Below are positions 55,365-64,000 of a stretch of DNA of 64,000 nucleotides, one piece after another. The notes beneath the pieces were generated by a model. It had not been told where the DNA came from and did no database searches. It saw nothing but the letters and a program-made list of their open reading frames with translations. Each line of letters opens with the position of its first letter. Position 1 is the stretch's first letter. The translations under genes were made by a program, and so were the position numbers. The stretch is from Exiguobacterium undae DSM 14481. GTDB lineage: Bacteria; Bacillota; Bacilli; Exiguobacteriales; Exiguobacteriaceae. The stretch is from assembly GCF_000620805.1 (NCBI RefSeq), contig NZ_KK211187.1:529957-593956 (forward strand), given 5' to 3'.

Positions 55365-55391
55365 GGGTGGCAGACTTGTCATCTGCCACCC
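55365..55391. terminator. Possible terminator downstream of the TagF-like gene
   Basis: GGGTGGCAGA / TCTGCCACCC perfect 10-bp stem with a seven-base loop, followed on the minus strand by a T-containing tail only. Confidence 0.5.
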
Positions 55392-55461
55392 TCATCTTCT
55401 GTATAGAGATTGACTGCTACGTCAGTCCTTATTTGTTGTCAGGTTAGTGGTGTGAAACCAC

Positions 55462-58400
55462 TCAAACGGAATAACTGCCGTCCGGTTGTTCCGTTACATC
55501 CAGTGCGTCCTCTGCAAAAAACGTATCGACGACACGTGATGCCGCTAACCCGTCTTCCATCGCGCAATAAGCTTCGCGGAAAGTGTCGAGTTGCGACTGA
55601 TAGTCGCTTGTCAGGCGTGGGATATCCGATAAGGCATTCAGGAACGCGTCCTCAGTTTCGAGAATCGGTCCCGGTAAATCCTTGTAGTAGTCAAGATAGA
55701 ATCCACGTAACGTATCCCGGTATAAATCGAGATCGTACGCATAAAAGAACATCGGACGGTTCATGTTCGCGAAATCAAAGAAGACGGACGAATAATCCGT
55801 AATCAACAGATCCGTGATCAAGTACAGTTCCTGAATATCCGGATAACTGGTGACATCGATGAAGCGTTCGCGATGTTCGGCCGGAATGCTCGGCTTCTTC
55901 GTCACGAGGACGTGTGTCCGGATCAAGAAGACATATTCGTCTCCGAGCGCCTCGGCGACGCGGTCGAAATCAAACGGATAATCAAAGAAGAACTTCCCGT
56001 TGCCGAGCGACTGATGATCACGGAAGGTCGGCGCGTATAAGATCACCTTTTTGTCATCCGACAGTTGCAGTTTCGTCCGGATCGTCTCGATGGTCTTCGG
56101 CTGATTGTTCGAGAAGAACAGATCATTCCGGGGATAACCCGATTCAAAAATCGGTCCCTCGTACCGGAAGGCACTTTTGAAGATGGTCGACGCATACGCA
56201 CTTGGTGACAAGAGGACACTCCATTGTTTGATCGAGTTCGTCACCCGTTCGACGTACCCTTCGTCTCGTCCATGAATTTCGTCGAGGTCAAACAACATCT
56301 TCTTCAGCGGTGTGCCGTGCCAGGTCTGAATGTACGTCGTTTCTTCACGGCGTCGGAAGTAATGCGGGAAGTTTTGGTTGTTGACCCAGAACTTCGCCGT
56401 CGCCAGGTAATAGAAGTAGGCCGGTGACAACCGTTTGATGACCTTGGCGTTCGGGTCCCCGAGATAAAGGCGCTTGTTGTAAACCCAGACGACTTTATAA
56501 TCGAGATTCCGGCGTTTCAGTTCCTCATAGATATAGCGTGGACTGTCGGAATATTGTTTACCGAGTCCGCTCTCAAAGACGACGAGTTTCGGGTCGACCG
56601 GTAATCGTTGCATCAACCGGTAGGCAAATTTCATCGATGGGAAGTAATAGCGATTTTTTCGATAGAGACGATATAAAATATTAGCAGCTTCATTTGTTTC
56701 GAGACGTTCTAGCCAACTGGTTTGTTTTTTAAAGTCTGTGATCGCTTGATAAATTGTTTCCACATAAGACGAGTCAACCGGTCTAAGGAAAATATCAGCC
56801 CTTGTTTGGTACTCAGGAGCCATCTGAAAGTCTTGTTGTGCAGAAAGTTCCATTTGATCGAGTACTTCATCTGCCGTTTTTGAAATTGGTCCAGGCAATT
56901 CATTTTCAAGGTCATAATGCGAACCTTTTGGTCCGATGAAACGTCGACTATCAAACTGGAAGTAGAAGACAGGTCGTTTCAAGAAACTGAAATCAAAAGC
57001 GACACTTGAATAATCCGTAATCATTAACATACTTTCTTTCATCAAGTCTTGGACGTCGCGTTCACCTTGGTTGATAACGGTGATGGGTAAGTCCTCGAAA
57101 TGGCTAGAATATTGTTGCATGTTTGGATGCAAGCAAAGGACAATTTCCATCTTATGAGTGCGTGCAAAGTGATGGAGACGTTCACTTGAAAGTAGATTAC
57201 GATAATGCTCATAGTAGTCAGATTCAAAAAATTGAATCGGTGTTTGTAACCAAGTTCGCCACGTAGGAATAATTAAAATTTGACGTTTAACTTCACAGTC
57301 ATTTGAAAGTAAAGTATCGAAACGAGCCAGTCCTGTCACACGGACTTCATGTTCTGGATAACCCATGTCTTGTGTGACGACACGTTTTTCACGTTCTGAA
57401 CTAACAAAAAACAAATCAGTATGGAAAGACGGTGAATACTTACCGTAGTGATTTTCTAAATTCTTAGTACCGAGAACACCATGCTGAAGGAAAACATGTT
57501 CTGCATTCATTTTACTGTCAAAACGTTTGGACCGAACAGGGTATAAGTAATCCCCATGGTGTGTTCCAATGACCTTTTTTGCCATCAGTGTATGATAAAT
57601 ATGTTCTTTTGATTTAAATGGTAAAGCATGACCAAGCTGATTTACTTTGCTGAACTCTGGTGAATCTTCATCAATTACATAGTAGACAGGACGATCTGGA
57701 TAGGTCTCACGCATATATTTAAAGAAGTGATACCCATTATCCTGTGCTTTGTAAGGACGTTCTCCAACGATCCATGTGTTCTGTTCAGCAAATAGTCGAT
57801 AAAGTGGTGCGAATTTCATCATATGATTTAAATATGCAAAGTTTTCATTCGTAAATTCTGTCATCTCAAATGAGAGATTACGATGCCCGATTGTGAAATA
57901 AGGATTAACGAGCATAGTGTGTTGTTCACTCTGTGCTTTTGTTTCTGAAATTAACTGACGCGTAATATATCGAGCACGTCCAAGACGAATCAGTGTTGGT
58001 TCTGATCGATGATAGAAGTCAAGTAAAACAAAGGCATCATACACACCTTCTTGCAACAGTTCTTGTTGATAAATCAGTGTCCAGTCAATCACAGTACGAT
58101 ACGTATACCGGTAGAGACCAAATTTTTCAGCACTTCGAACATTGTCATACACCCAGTCGATCGGAACCGGAATCTGCTCGCCTGTTTCTCGGTGAACGAG
58201 TTGTAAGGTTCCTTTTTGAATGAACGCATGTCGGGTGAAAATTTTCCCTTTGATTTCTGTTTGATGCGCTATCGGACGATTGATAGAATCAATCTGCATT
58301 TTCGGCTTGACCTTTGGCTCTTTATTCAATAGCAACCGAAGATTTCCTTTTAGATCAATGTAAACATGGGCCGAGTTTTGGAAATCCGGATCAATCAACG

Positions 58401-59004
58401 GTTTTAAGGGAGCAGCGACCTTTGTCTCCAAAAAACGACCGAGAATAATTTCCCGTGTGAAGCAGTCGCCTGTAATGGTGGAACGACTAGGTAACCCATT
58501 GAGTTCCCATTTTTCAAGTGTTGTAGGACGGAAGTCTTCTAATTGCTTTGAGAATTTGACCCAAAACGAAAACCGTCCAGAAGGAAGTGTTGCTTCCGTT
58601 TCAGGAGTATCTTCTTCATGTTCTGCCTCGAGCATCTCGAGCGCGTCTTCTGCTTGTTCTACAAGAACAGCCTGCTCTTGTTCGACAAGACGTTTGTTCT
58701 CTAAAACGCGTTCGACGAGAACAGGAAGAATGTCGTGCGGCAACGAAAAGGAAAAGTGGTTATTTCCTGTCGTAGCGGTATTCGGTAATTCAATAACCTG
58801 ATTCATCAGGCTGTCACGAATTAGTAAGGACTGGACCGTTACCGTCGGGTCAGATAGTTGACCTGTAATGGTTTGTTCGTGGAATGTTGAGTCGAGCTGC
58901 AAGCTTTGTTTAAACTTGGCGCGACGTGAAATTGTTTTTTTCGGTTTTGGCAAGATCGAATTTCCGAATCGTGCCATCCGTAGTAGTGTCTTTGAAAGAC
59001 TCAC
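55462..59004 (-). CDS. Tandem CDP-glycerol glycerophosphotransferase (TagF-like), double domain
   Basis: About 1,180 residues. After ~370 residues of mixed beta sequence come two consecutive TagF-type glycerophosphotransferase domains; the hallmark ITDYSS-x-xFDF occurs twice (near residues 661 and 1067). The first also has HGVLG, the second TWHGTPLKKM. TagF adds glycerol phosphate units to wall teichoic acid; a double enzyme could prime and polymerise. Start GTG 59004 follows AGGAGG by nine bases; an ATG at 59022 overlaps that site. The part coding for the second domain is more GC-rich than the rest, with the change near 56,645. Confidence 0.88.
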   Translation of the reverse strand: MSLSKTLLRMARFGNSILPKPKKTISRRAKFKQSLQLDSTFHEQTITGQLSDPTVTVQSLLIRDSLMNQVIELPNTATTGNNHFSFSLPHDILPVLVERVLENKRLVEQEQAVLVEQAEDALEMLEAEHEEDTPETEATLPSGRFSFWVKFSKQLEDFRPTTLEKWELNGLPSRSTITGDCFTREIILGRFLETKVAAPLKPLIDPDFQNSAHVYIDLKGNLRLLLNKEPKVKPKMQIDSINRPIAHQTEIKGKIFTRHAFIQKGTLQLVHRETGEQIPVPIDWVYDNVRSAEKFGLYRYTYRTVIDWTLIYQQELLQEGVYDAFVLLDFYHRSEPTLIRLGRARYITRQLISETKAQSEQHTMLVNPYFTIGHRNLSFEMTEFTNENFAYLNHMMKFAPLYRLFAEQNTWIVGERPYKAQDNGYHFFKYMRETYPDRPVYYVIDEDSPEFSKVNQLGHALPFKSKEHIYHTLMAKKVIGTHHGDYLYPVRSKRFDSKMNAEHVFLQHGVLGTKNLENHYGKYSPSFHTDLFFVSSEREKRVVTQDMGYPEHEVRVTGLARFDTLLSNDCEVKRQILIIPTWRTWLQTPIQFFESDYYEHYRNLLSSERLHHFARTHKMEIVLCLHPNMQQYSSHFEDLPITVINQGERDVQDLMKESMLMITDYSSVAFDFSFLKRPVFYFQFDSRRFIGPKGSHYDLENELPGPISKTADEVLDQMELSAQQDFQMAPEYQTRADIFLRPVDSSYVETIYQAITDFKKQTSWLERLETNEAANILYRLYRKNRYYFPSMKFAYRLMQRLPVDPKLVVFESGLGKQYSDSPRYIYEELKRRNLDYKVVWVYNKRLYLGDPNAKVIKRLSPAYFYYLATAKFWVNNQNFPHYFRRREETTYIQTWHGTPLKKMLFDLDEIHGRDEGYVERVTNSIKQWSVLLSPSAYASTIFKSAFRYEGPIFESGYPRNDLFFSNNQPKTIETIRTKLQLSDDKKVILYAPTFRDHQSLGNGKFFFDYPFDFDRVAEALGDEYVFLIRTHVLVTKKPSIPAEHRERFIDVTSYPDIQELYLITDLLITDYSSVFFDFANMNRPMFFYAYDLDLYRDTLRGFYLDYYKDLPGPILETEDAFLNALSDIPRLTSDYQSQLDTFREAYCAMEDGLAASRVVDTFFAEDALDVTEQPDGSYSV

Positions 59005-59146
59005 AGAATAGGACCTCCTCATAAAAAAATCGTTTGTTTTCGACGGCGAAAACAAACAAAACGTGTCGTGTGCATGACAATTATCATATCATATTTTGAT
59101 TTTTTAGGATGGATAAAATTGAGACCAGCAAACGGGAGGGATTGTC

Positions 59147-60241
59147 ATGCATCATTTCATCTGTATCGACAGCTTCAAAGGTTGCTTGAGTTCATCTGAC
59201 GCGGCGCGTGCCATTCGTGCCGGGATATTGAGTGCTGATCCGGACGCGACGATCGATTGGAGTCCGGTCGCAGACGGGGGAGAAGGGACGATCGAAGCTT
59301 TGTCCGCGAATGGATTTCAACACGTAGCAGCTGCGACGGTGGATTTAGCCGGACGTCCAATCGAAGTGGTGTATGTACAAAAAGAGCGGGTCGCCGTGAT
59401 TGAAGTTGCGGCGGTTTGCGGGTTGCATCTGAAGCGACCGGAGGATGAGGCGCTGTTGCTTGATACACGGGGTGTGGGGCGTCTCGCAAAACAGATTTTG
59501 GCGACCGGCGTATCGGATTTGTATCTTGCACTCGGTGGCACCGGGACGACGGACGGCGGGCTTGGTCTGTTGGCTGAACTGGGCGCTCACCTGTTGACGA
59601 AGACCGGCAACCCGATTGCGTGGCAGACCAATCCGTTGCTTGAAACCGACCGGATCATACTGCCGTCACCGATCGTTTCCTTACATGTCTTAGCGGATGT
59701 CACCGCGGTGTATGCCGGGACAACAGGTGCGGCACACGTGTTTGGTCCGCAAAAAGGATTGACGGCACAACAGATCACGTTACTGGACGCCCGGTTAAGC
59801 CATCTCGGACAACAACTCGGCGTGGAACACGTAGCGGGAGCCGGTGCTGCCGGCGGACTGGGAGGAGCGGCTTACGCACTGGGGGCGTCAATCGAGTCGG
59901 GGGCGGCATACATTCTACAACAGATGGGCATCAAAGAGCGGATCCGTCCGGCGGATTATGTCTGGACAGGCGAAGGGCGGATTGATCGCCAAACGGCGAT
60001 GGGAAAACTTCCGGCAACGGTCGTTGCCTTGGCGGATCGTGCGCATGTCCCTTCCATCCTGCTGGCAGGAGAGGTCACGGAACGGCTGGAGCAGGCCTGG
60101 TTTTGTGAATCGATTCATGATCCGGATGAAGTGAAGACGCTGGATCCGGTCATCACCCAAAAACGATTGGCACGACGTGCGGAACAAGTCGTCCAGCGGA
60201 TCATGACGAAATCAAGCGGAGAGCTGGACAAATTTCTTTAA
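59147..60241 (+). CDS. glxK: Glycerate kinase
   Basis: 364 residues of the GarK/GlxK family: DSFKGCLSSSDAARAI at the start, SPVADGGEGTIEAL, LGGTGTTDGGLG and GAGAAGGLGGAAYALG. Phosphorylates glycerate to 2-phosphoglycerate (this family) for glycolysis. GGGAGGG precedes the ATG. Monocistronic. Confidence 0.93.
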   Translation: MHHFICIDSFKGCLSSSDAARAIRAGILSADPDATIDWSPVADGGEGTIEALSANGFQHVAAATVDLAGRPIEVVYVQKERVAVIEVAAVCGLHLKRPEDEALLLDTRGVGRLAKQILATGVSDLYLALGGTGTTDGGLGLLAELGAHLLTKTGNPIAWQTNPLLETDRIILPSPIVSLHVLADVTAVYAGTTGAAHVFGPQKGLTAQQITLLDARLSHLGQQLGVEHVAGAGAAGGLGGAAYALGASIESGAAYILQQMGIKERIRPADYVWTGEGRIDRQTAMGKLPATVVALADRAHVPSILLAGEVTERLEQAWFCESIHDPDEVKTLDPVITQKRLARRAEQVVQRIMTKSSGELDKFL

Positions 60242-60336
60242 TTTAGGGAAATGGTTGGATGGAGCAGGAATGAAGGGGTGCTGCTTAGGGTAAAAGAAAT
60301 TATACTACTCTATCAATTGGAAGGCAGGTCATCCTT

Positions 60337-60906
60337 ATGATCAATCAGTCGATTCAACTCTCATTTCGACAAGTGCGGGCACTCGTCGAACATACCTTAT
60401 TGTTATTTAAAGAGCTTGACCAACAGCTTGCCAACCGTGGTTATGAGCCGACGTTGCCGGACGTCGTCCAGACGGAACACGGATTAAGCATCCATCAAAC
60501 AAAAGACAGTGCCGAATCATTGGTGCCGCATTTTTTGACGCGGTCGTATACGCGTCAAAATGAAAAAGTCCTGAACCATGCGCTGATCGTTTCGGTCCAG
60601 TACACGCATCCATTACATGAACGATTTGATCCGGTTGTCTTGGTAGGTGACGTCATGTTCAAGCAACCGAAACAGACGATGAAGCTGTTGCTCGACAAAC
60701 CGTGGTTGCTGAAATATGCCGCGTTCGAGTCGACGGCTGCTGCTTCCTTTGAACCGACAGGGGAACGTTTCCGGACGCAACCGATCGAAGAAATCGAATG
60801 GCTCGATGTCTGGGGACATCCGTTTACGGAGATGCGTGACGTCGAGGACGTCAAGGTCTTGACGGAAGAAATGATTAAAGGACACTTGGAGCCGGGAACA
60901 CCTTGA
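60337..60906 (+). CDS. Conserved-looking protein of unknown function
   Basis: 189 residues, soluble, no signal peptide; alternating strands and a C-terminal acidic helix. No family recognised. Ends before a bidirectional terminator shared with the peroxidase gene. Confidence 0.6.
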   Translation: MINQSIQLSFRQVRALVEHTLLLFKELDQQLANRGYEPTLPDVVQTEHGLSIHQTKDSAESLVPHFLTRSYTRQNEKVLNHALIVSVQYTHPLHERFDPVVLVGDVMFKQPKQTMKLLLDKPWLLKYAAFESTAAASFEPTGERFRTQPIEEIEWLDVWGHPFTEMRDVEDVKVLTEEMIKGHLEPGTP

Positions 60907-60963
60907 CTGTAAATCGGTGAGACGGATCTGTGTAGAAAACAGTCTTTGAGTCAACGGAAAATT

Positions 60964-61007
60964 AAAAAAGTTCTGCTTCGATGTACGGTCGAAACAGAAC
61001 TTTTTTT
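60964..61007. terminator. Bidirectional terminator
   Basis: AAAAAAGTTCTGCTTCGA / TCGAAACAGAACTTTTTTT between convergent genes. Confidence 0.92.
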
Positions 61008-61030
61008 GTTGGTGAATCATTAAGGCTGTT

Positions 61031-61510
61031 TTAAACCGCAACGAGAATCCGTTCGATTGCTGCAACCAAATCAGTCGGATTCGTTTTTGGGGCGAAGCGT
61101 GTCACTTCACCGTCACGTGTCACTAAAAACTTCGTGAAGTTCCATTCCACGTCTTCTTCACCTGTCGTGTTCGGGGCGAGCTTTTTCAGCTCCGTGAACA
61201 AAGGATGTGCCGTTTCACCATTGACATCGATTTTTGAGAAGACAGGAAACGTCACGCCATAGTTCATTTGGCAGAAACTTTGAATTTCTTCATCAGTTCC
61301 CGGGTCTTGAGCGGCGAACTGATTACAAGGGAAACCGAGGACGACGAGTCCTTGTTTCCGGTAATCTTGATGGAGTTGCTCGAGTCCTTCGAACTGTGGC
61401 GTCAAGCCGCATTTGCTTGCCGTGTTGACGATCAGCCAAGCTTGTCCCGGATAATTCTGAAGCGTGGCTTCGGTTCCGTCAATCCGTTGAAAAGTCTGCT
61501 CTTGTAACAT
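61031..61510 (-). CDS. bsaA: Glutathione peroxidase family thiol peroxidase
   Basis: 159 residues: NTASKCGLTPQ (peroxidatic cysteine, not selenocysteine), the LGFPCNQF motif with the second cysteine, and WNFTKFLV. Reduces hydroperoxides using thioredoxin or low-molecular-weight thiols. Monocistronic. Confidence 0.93.
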   Translation of the reverse strand: MLQEQTFQRIDGTEATLQNYPGQAWLIVNTASKCGLTPQFEGLEQLHQDYRKQGLVVLGFPCNQFAAQDPGTDEEIQSFCQMNYGVTFPVFSKIDVNGETAHPLFTELKKLAPNTTGEEDVEWNFTKFLVTRDGEVTRFAPKTNPTDLVAAIERILVAV

Positions 61511-61680
61511 GTCTAAATTCCCCCTTATAGTCTTAAAATCAGTGTACCAAACCGGTTGGTCTTTCGCCCAGAAAACGGCTGTCAGATGACAATCCTTTCA
61601 CAATCAAGTGTCAGCACACCCGAAATCCTGCAAAATTTGGTAGACTACAAAAGACTTTGGAAGGAAAGGAGAGATGCCAC

Positions 61681-61875
61681 ATGAGAAAGATGTTGAAACA
61701 ATCGCGTTTTGTCATGATCGCGACGCTTTGTCTCGTCCTGGTCGCAAGTGCGGTTGCCTTGCTGACCCTCGGATTCGAACGCGATATTGTGATTCTTGTT
61801 TCTGGAGTGGTTGCCCTTTGGGTGACGATGCTAGCTCCTTTGACGGTCCAGACCAAACTGAATGAGCAACCATAA
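61681..61875 (+). CDS. Small two-span membrane protein
   Basis: 64 residues, two hydrophobic segments (VMIATLCLVLVASAVALLTL and IVILVSGVVALWVTMLAPL). AAAGGAGAG lies upstream of ATG 61681. Unknown function. Confidence 0.6.
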   Translation: MRKMLKQSRFVMIATLCLVLVASAVALLTLGFERDIVILVSGVVALWVTMLAPLTVQTKLNEQP

Positions 61876-61888
61876 GCCTTGTTTATTC

Positions 61889-61968
61889 AAAAAAACCGTA
61901 GCCTGATTTCTTGCTGAAGGATGTTTTCCATTCAGATGAAGGAATCGGTCGCTGCGGTTTTTTTTCTT
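61889..61968 (+). terminator. Long terminator hairpin
   Basis: AAAAAACCGTAGC...GCTGCGGTTTTTTTT with an interrupted inner stem. Confidence 0.75.
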
Positions 61969-62048
61969 CTATAGCATATGTTCCAAAAACACTATTTTTA
62001 TAAAAGAAGTCATCAAAAAGTCTGACTATATTTTTTTTTGAAATTCGC

Positions 62049-62077
62049 TTTACAACCTCAAATAATCGGAGTAATAT
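62049..62077 (+). promoter_or_regulatory. Sigma-A promoter of the kdp leader
   Basis: TTTACA, 17-base spacer, TAATAT, about 45 bases before the riboswitch P1 stem. Confidence 0.7.
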
Positions 62078-62124
62078 CCATCTCATCAACGAACACTAAC
62101 ATGTTAATGCTTCGATCTCAAAGT

Positions 62125-62254
62125 ACGCCGAATTCATGATTGAAGCGGGGGACCCAATCGTCACGACACGTGACACGGGGTGAATCTTCTCAGATAAGAG
62201 AAGTAGGGCGAAATCCTAGGTATGCCCGAATCCGACAGCTAACCCCGCAGGCGT
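62125..62254 (+). ncRNA. ydaO/yuaA c-di-AMP riboswitch
   Basis: The core of the class is present in order: ACGCCGAATTC, GCGGGGGACCCA, GGGGTGAATC, AGTAGGGCGAAATCCTA, CCGAATCCGACAGCTAACC and CGCAGGCGT; ACGCC and GGCGT form P1. High c-di-AMP normally turns such switches off through the terminator downstream; here it would repress K+ uptake by Kdp. Confidence 0.95.
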
Positions 62255-62297
62255 TTTTAGGAGGGAACGACTCTTATTCAGTGATGCCAATTTTTTA

Positions 62298-62337
62298 GGG
62301 CGATGCTGGGGCCGTTACTGCCTCACATCGTCTTTTT
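62298..62337 (+). terminator. Riboswitch expression-platform terminator
   Basis: GGCGATG / CATCGTC stem (one G-U pair) around a 20-base loop, then five Ts, between the aptamer and the first codons of the kdp operon. Confidence 0.75.
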
Positions 62338-62385
62338 GTCGTGTTTAATTGTAAAAATATTGAATAATATGGAGGTAATTTCAAA

Positions 62386-62493
62386 ATGGGTGAACTTTGG
62401 AGTGTCTTGTTACTCATCTTCTTTTTCGGAAGTTCGTATCTGATGATTGATCTGATTGAACGGGTCCAGTGGCGGGCAGGTGACCGGAAATGA
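62386..62493 (+). CDS. 35-residue single-span membrane peptide ahead of kdpF
   Basis: ATG seven bases after GGAGGT opens 35 codons: a hydrophobic span (LWSVLLLIFFFGSSYLMI) and a basic tail ending RAGDRK. Its stop overlaps the kdpF ATG (ATGA), so the two are translationally coupled. No characterised homologue is recognised; some kdp operons carry a tiny ORF at this spot. Confidence 0.6.
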   Translation: MGELWSVLLLIFFFGSSYLMIDLIERVQWRAGDRK

Positions 62494-62570
62494 CATGGTT
62501 TTTATTAGCTACCGGTTGTCTCGTCTTTTTGTATCTTGGTTATTGTCTGATGTATCCAGAAAAATTCTAA
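62490..62570 (+). CDS. kdpF: KdpF, small subunit of the K+-transporting ATPase
   Basis: 26 residues, one membrane span ending in the family signature YCLMYPEKF (consensus YLxxxLxxPExF). KdpF stabilises KdpFABC in the membrane. Translation depends on the upstream ORF through the ATGA overlap. Confidence 0.85.
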   Translation: MTWFLLATGCLVFLYLGYCLMYPEKF

Positions 62571-62590
62571 TCGCATAGGAGAAACAAATC

Positions 62591-64000
62591 ATGTGGACTC
62601 AATTTTTAATCCAATTTTGGATTTTACTCGTCATCGCACTAGGGGCAGCCATCTTGCTCGGACGTTACATCGGAACCTACTTTGCACCTGTCGAAGACCG
62701 GAAAATGGATTCGTTCGGTAAAGTGGAACGGCGATTTTTACTTGTTCTCGGCGTTGATGAACGAAAACAAGACCAGTCGTGGGTCGGTTATTCGAAAAGT
62801 CTGTTGCTCGTCAACTTGTTATTTTTTGTCGGAGGGTACTTGCTACTGCGTTTCCAGGGAAGCTTGCCTCTGAATCCGAACGGAGCTGTCAATCTGGACT
62901 GGTCGACCGCCCTGCATACGACGATCAGCTTCATGACGAATACGGACCAACAACATTATTCGGGTGAAGCGTTATCGTATCTGTCACAGACGTTTGTCCT
63001 CGGAACGATGCTGTTCGTCGCACCGACGATGGCGTTCACCGTTTGTATGGCAGTCATTCGCGGACTTGCAAACAAGCCGCTCGGTAATTTTTATGCCGAC
63101 TTCGTCCGTTTCATCGTCCGGATTCTGTTGCCGATTTCGTTTGTGTTTGGACTGGCGATGATTCTGTTTGGTGTGCCGCAGACGTTCGGCGGTGCTGTCA
63201 GCGTCACGACGCTTGAAGGAGCAAAGCAACTGATTTACCGTGGACCGGTCGCTGCGTTTGAAGTCATCAAACAGCTCGGGAATAACGGTGGTGGTTTCTT
63301 TGGTGTCAACGGAGCGCATCCGTTTGAGAACCCGAACCAATACGTCAACTTCATCCAGATGTTCTTGATGCTGCTGATTCCGATGTCACTTCCGATTGCT
63401 TACGGAAAAATCATCGGTTCGGCCAAGCAGGGCCGCCTGTTCCTCGGCGTGATGACGATCTTGTTTGTCATGATGACGTTCGGGATGGCCGGCAGTCTCT
63501 TCGCAAATCCGACCGCACATGGTCAAGAGCTTCGCTTCGGACAGATTGGGACAGCATTGTACAGTTCGATTACGACGGCCGCCGAAACCGGTGCGGTCAA
63601 TGCGATGCATGATTCGCTCCATCCGCTGGCCGGATTGATCCAGCTGGGGAACATGATGCTGAACGTCGTTTACGGCGGAACGGGTGCCGGTTTCTTGAAT
63701 GTCCTGTTGTATGCGTTCGTTGCCGTCTTCTTGACGGGGCTGTTGATTGGTCGGACACCAACTTTCCTCGGCAAGAAACTGGAGACATTTGAAGTCAAAC
63801 TGATGGCCATCACCTTGCTCGTCCCACCGTTCCTCATTCTCGTCGGGACAGCGGTCTCGATGTACGTCGCACCAGGAGTCGCTGGGATTTCGAATCCCGG
63901 GTATCACGGTCTGTCGCAAGTCTTGTACGAATTTACATCCGCGACGGCCAACAACGGTTCTGGTTTTGAAGGGCTCGGCGATGCCAACGTGTACTGGAAT
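62591..64000 (+). CDS. kdpA: KdpA, K+-channel-like subunit (3' end outside window)
   Basis: 470 codons are visible of ~560; the frame is open to the right edge. Channel-like subunit of the high-affinity KdpFABC pump. Selectivity-filter-type loops are seen: SFMTNTDQQHYSGE, NNGGGFFGVNGAHPFENP and TTAAETGAVN, with ANNGSGFEGL at the edge. AGGAG precedes the ATG. Controlled by the c-di-AMP riboswitch in the leader; kdpB and kdpC should follow outside. Confidence 0.95.
   Translation, partial: MWTQFLIQFWILLVIALGAAILLGRYIGTYFAPVEDRKMDSFGKVERRFLLVLGVDERKQDQSWVGYSKSLLLVNLLFFVGGYLLLRFQGSLPLNPNGAVNLDWSTALHTTISFMTNTDQQHYSGEALSYLSQTFVLGTMLFVAPTMAFTVCMAVIRGLANKPLGNFYADFVRFIVRILLPISFVFGLAMILFGVPQTFGGAVSVTTLEGAKQLIYRGPVAAFEVIKQLGNNGGGFFGVNGAHPFENPNQYVNFIQMFLMLLIPMSLPIAYGKIIGSAKQGRLFLGVMTILFVMMTFGMAGSLFANPTAHGQELRFGQIGTALYSSITTAAETGAVNAMHDSLHPLAGLIQLGNMMLNVVYGGTGAGFLNVLLYAFVAVFLTGLLIGRTPTFLGKKLETFEVKLMAITLLVPPFLILVGTAVSMYVAPGVAGISNPGYHGLSQVLYEFTSATANNGSGFEGLGDANVYWN

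Noticed and set aside
61883-62089. 68-codon minus-strand ORF ending in the terminator
   Set aside because: It overlaps the long terminator hairpin and the kdp promoter and has no ribosome site.
1-64000. tRNA, rRNA, transposase, CRISPR array, replication origin
   Set aside because: None was recognised on either strand by reading; the recombinases are the only mobility-type genes seen.

Overview
The window looks like a chromosome segment from a low-GC Firmicute, most likely Exiguobacterium or a close relative. Evidence: strong AGGAGG-type ribosome binding sites, many U-rich intrinsic terminators, TagGH/TagF-type teichoic acid genes, a ydaO-type (c-di-AMP) riboswitch ahead of kdp, and a PlcR-family regulator. 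The genus is inferred from overall gene content; no rRNA or tRNA is present to fix it.

Layout. 1-4.4 kb: the end of a sugar-nucleotide/polysaccharide operon (glycosyltransferase fragment, manA, pgcA, ugd). 4.6-10.1 kb: a mosaic secreted adhesin-like protein, a membrane-anchored three-OB-fold protein paired with a membrane PLD-type HKD protein, and a small secreted protein. 10.2-14.7 kb: two convergent tyrosine recombinases, a sigma-factor-like gene coupled to one of them, a 17-bp inverted repeat flanking 129 bp, and a four-gene ABC module resembling the lactococcin-972 type. 14.8-23 kb: Rieske oxidoreductase, fatty acid desaturase, VanZ protein, a pseudo-M48 protease with ankyrin repeats, and a secreted 5'-nucleotidase. 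23-26.8 kb: tagGH, galU, LOG-family protein. 27.1-30.8 kb: a PlcR/PapR-like quorum-sensing pair whose pheromone precursor carries three tandem copies of a DLPAEF peptide, and, divergent from it, a short peptide gene, a protein of unknown type and a methyltransferase. 31-34.4 kb: XRE regulator, second VanZ protein, ATP-grasp enzyme, four-repeat putative DNA-binding protein. 34.4-50.6 kb: a Wzx/Wzy-type exopolysaccharide or capsule locus ending in an LCP ligase. 50.7-61.9 kb: AmiS/UreI channel, PBP5-type carboxypeptidase, Gfo/Idh/MocA oxidoreductase, lipoprotein pair, a giant tandem TagF-like protein, glycerate kinase, glutathione peroxidase and small membrane proteins. 62-64 kb: c-di-AMP riboswitch, a 35-codon ORF, kdpF and the start of kdpA, which runs off the right edge.

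How the genes work together. Much of the window serves the cell envelope. galU, pgcA, ugd and manA supply sugar nucleotides; CapD, the UDP-HexNAc dehydrogenase, the uronate epimerase and a DegT aminotransferase suggest an acidic, amino-sugar-containing polymer; a priming transferase and one GT4 build the unit; Wzx, Wzy and Wzz export and polymerise it; LCP attaches it to the wall. TagGH and the TagF-like protein indicate wall teichoic acid.

The most interesting candidates are (i) the PlcR/PapR-like circuit with a triplicated pheromone and an 18-bp palindrome centred near -41 of a possible promoter, (ii) the recombinase/sigma-like/inverted-repeat locus, which could be an invertible switch, and (iii) the divergent peptide-methyltransferase cluster.
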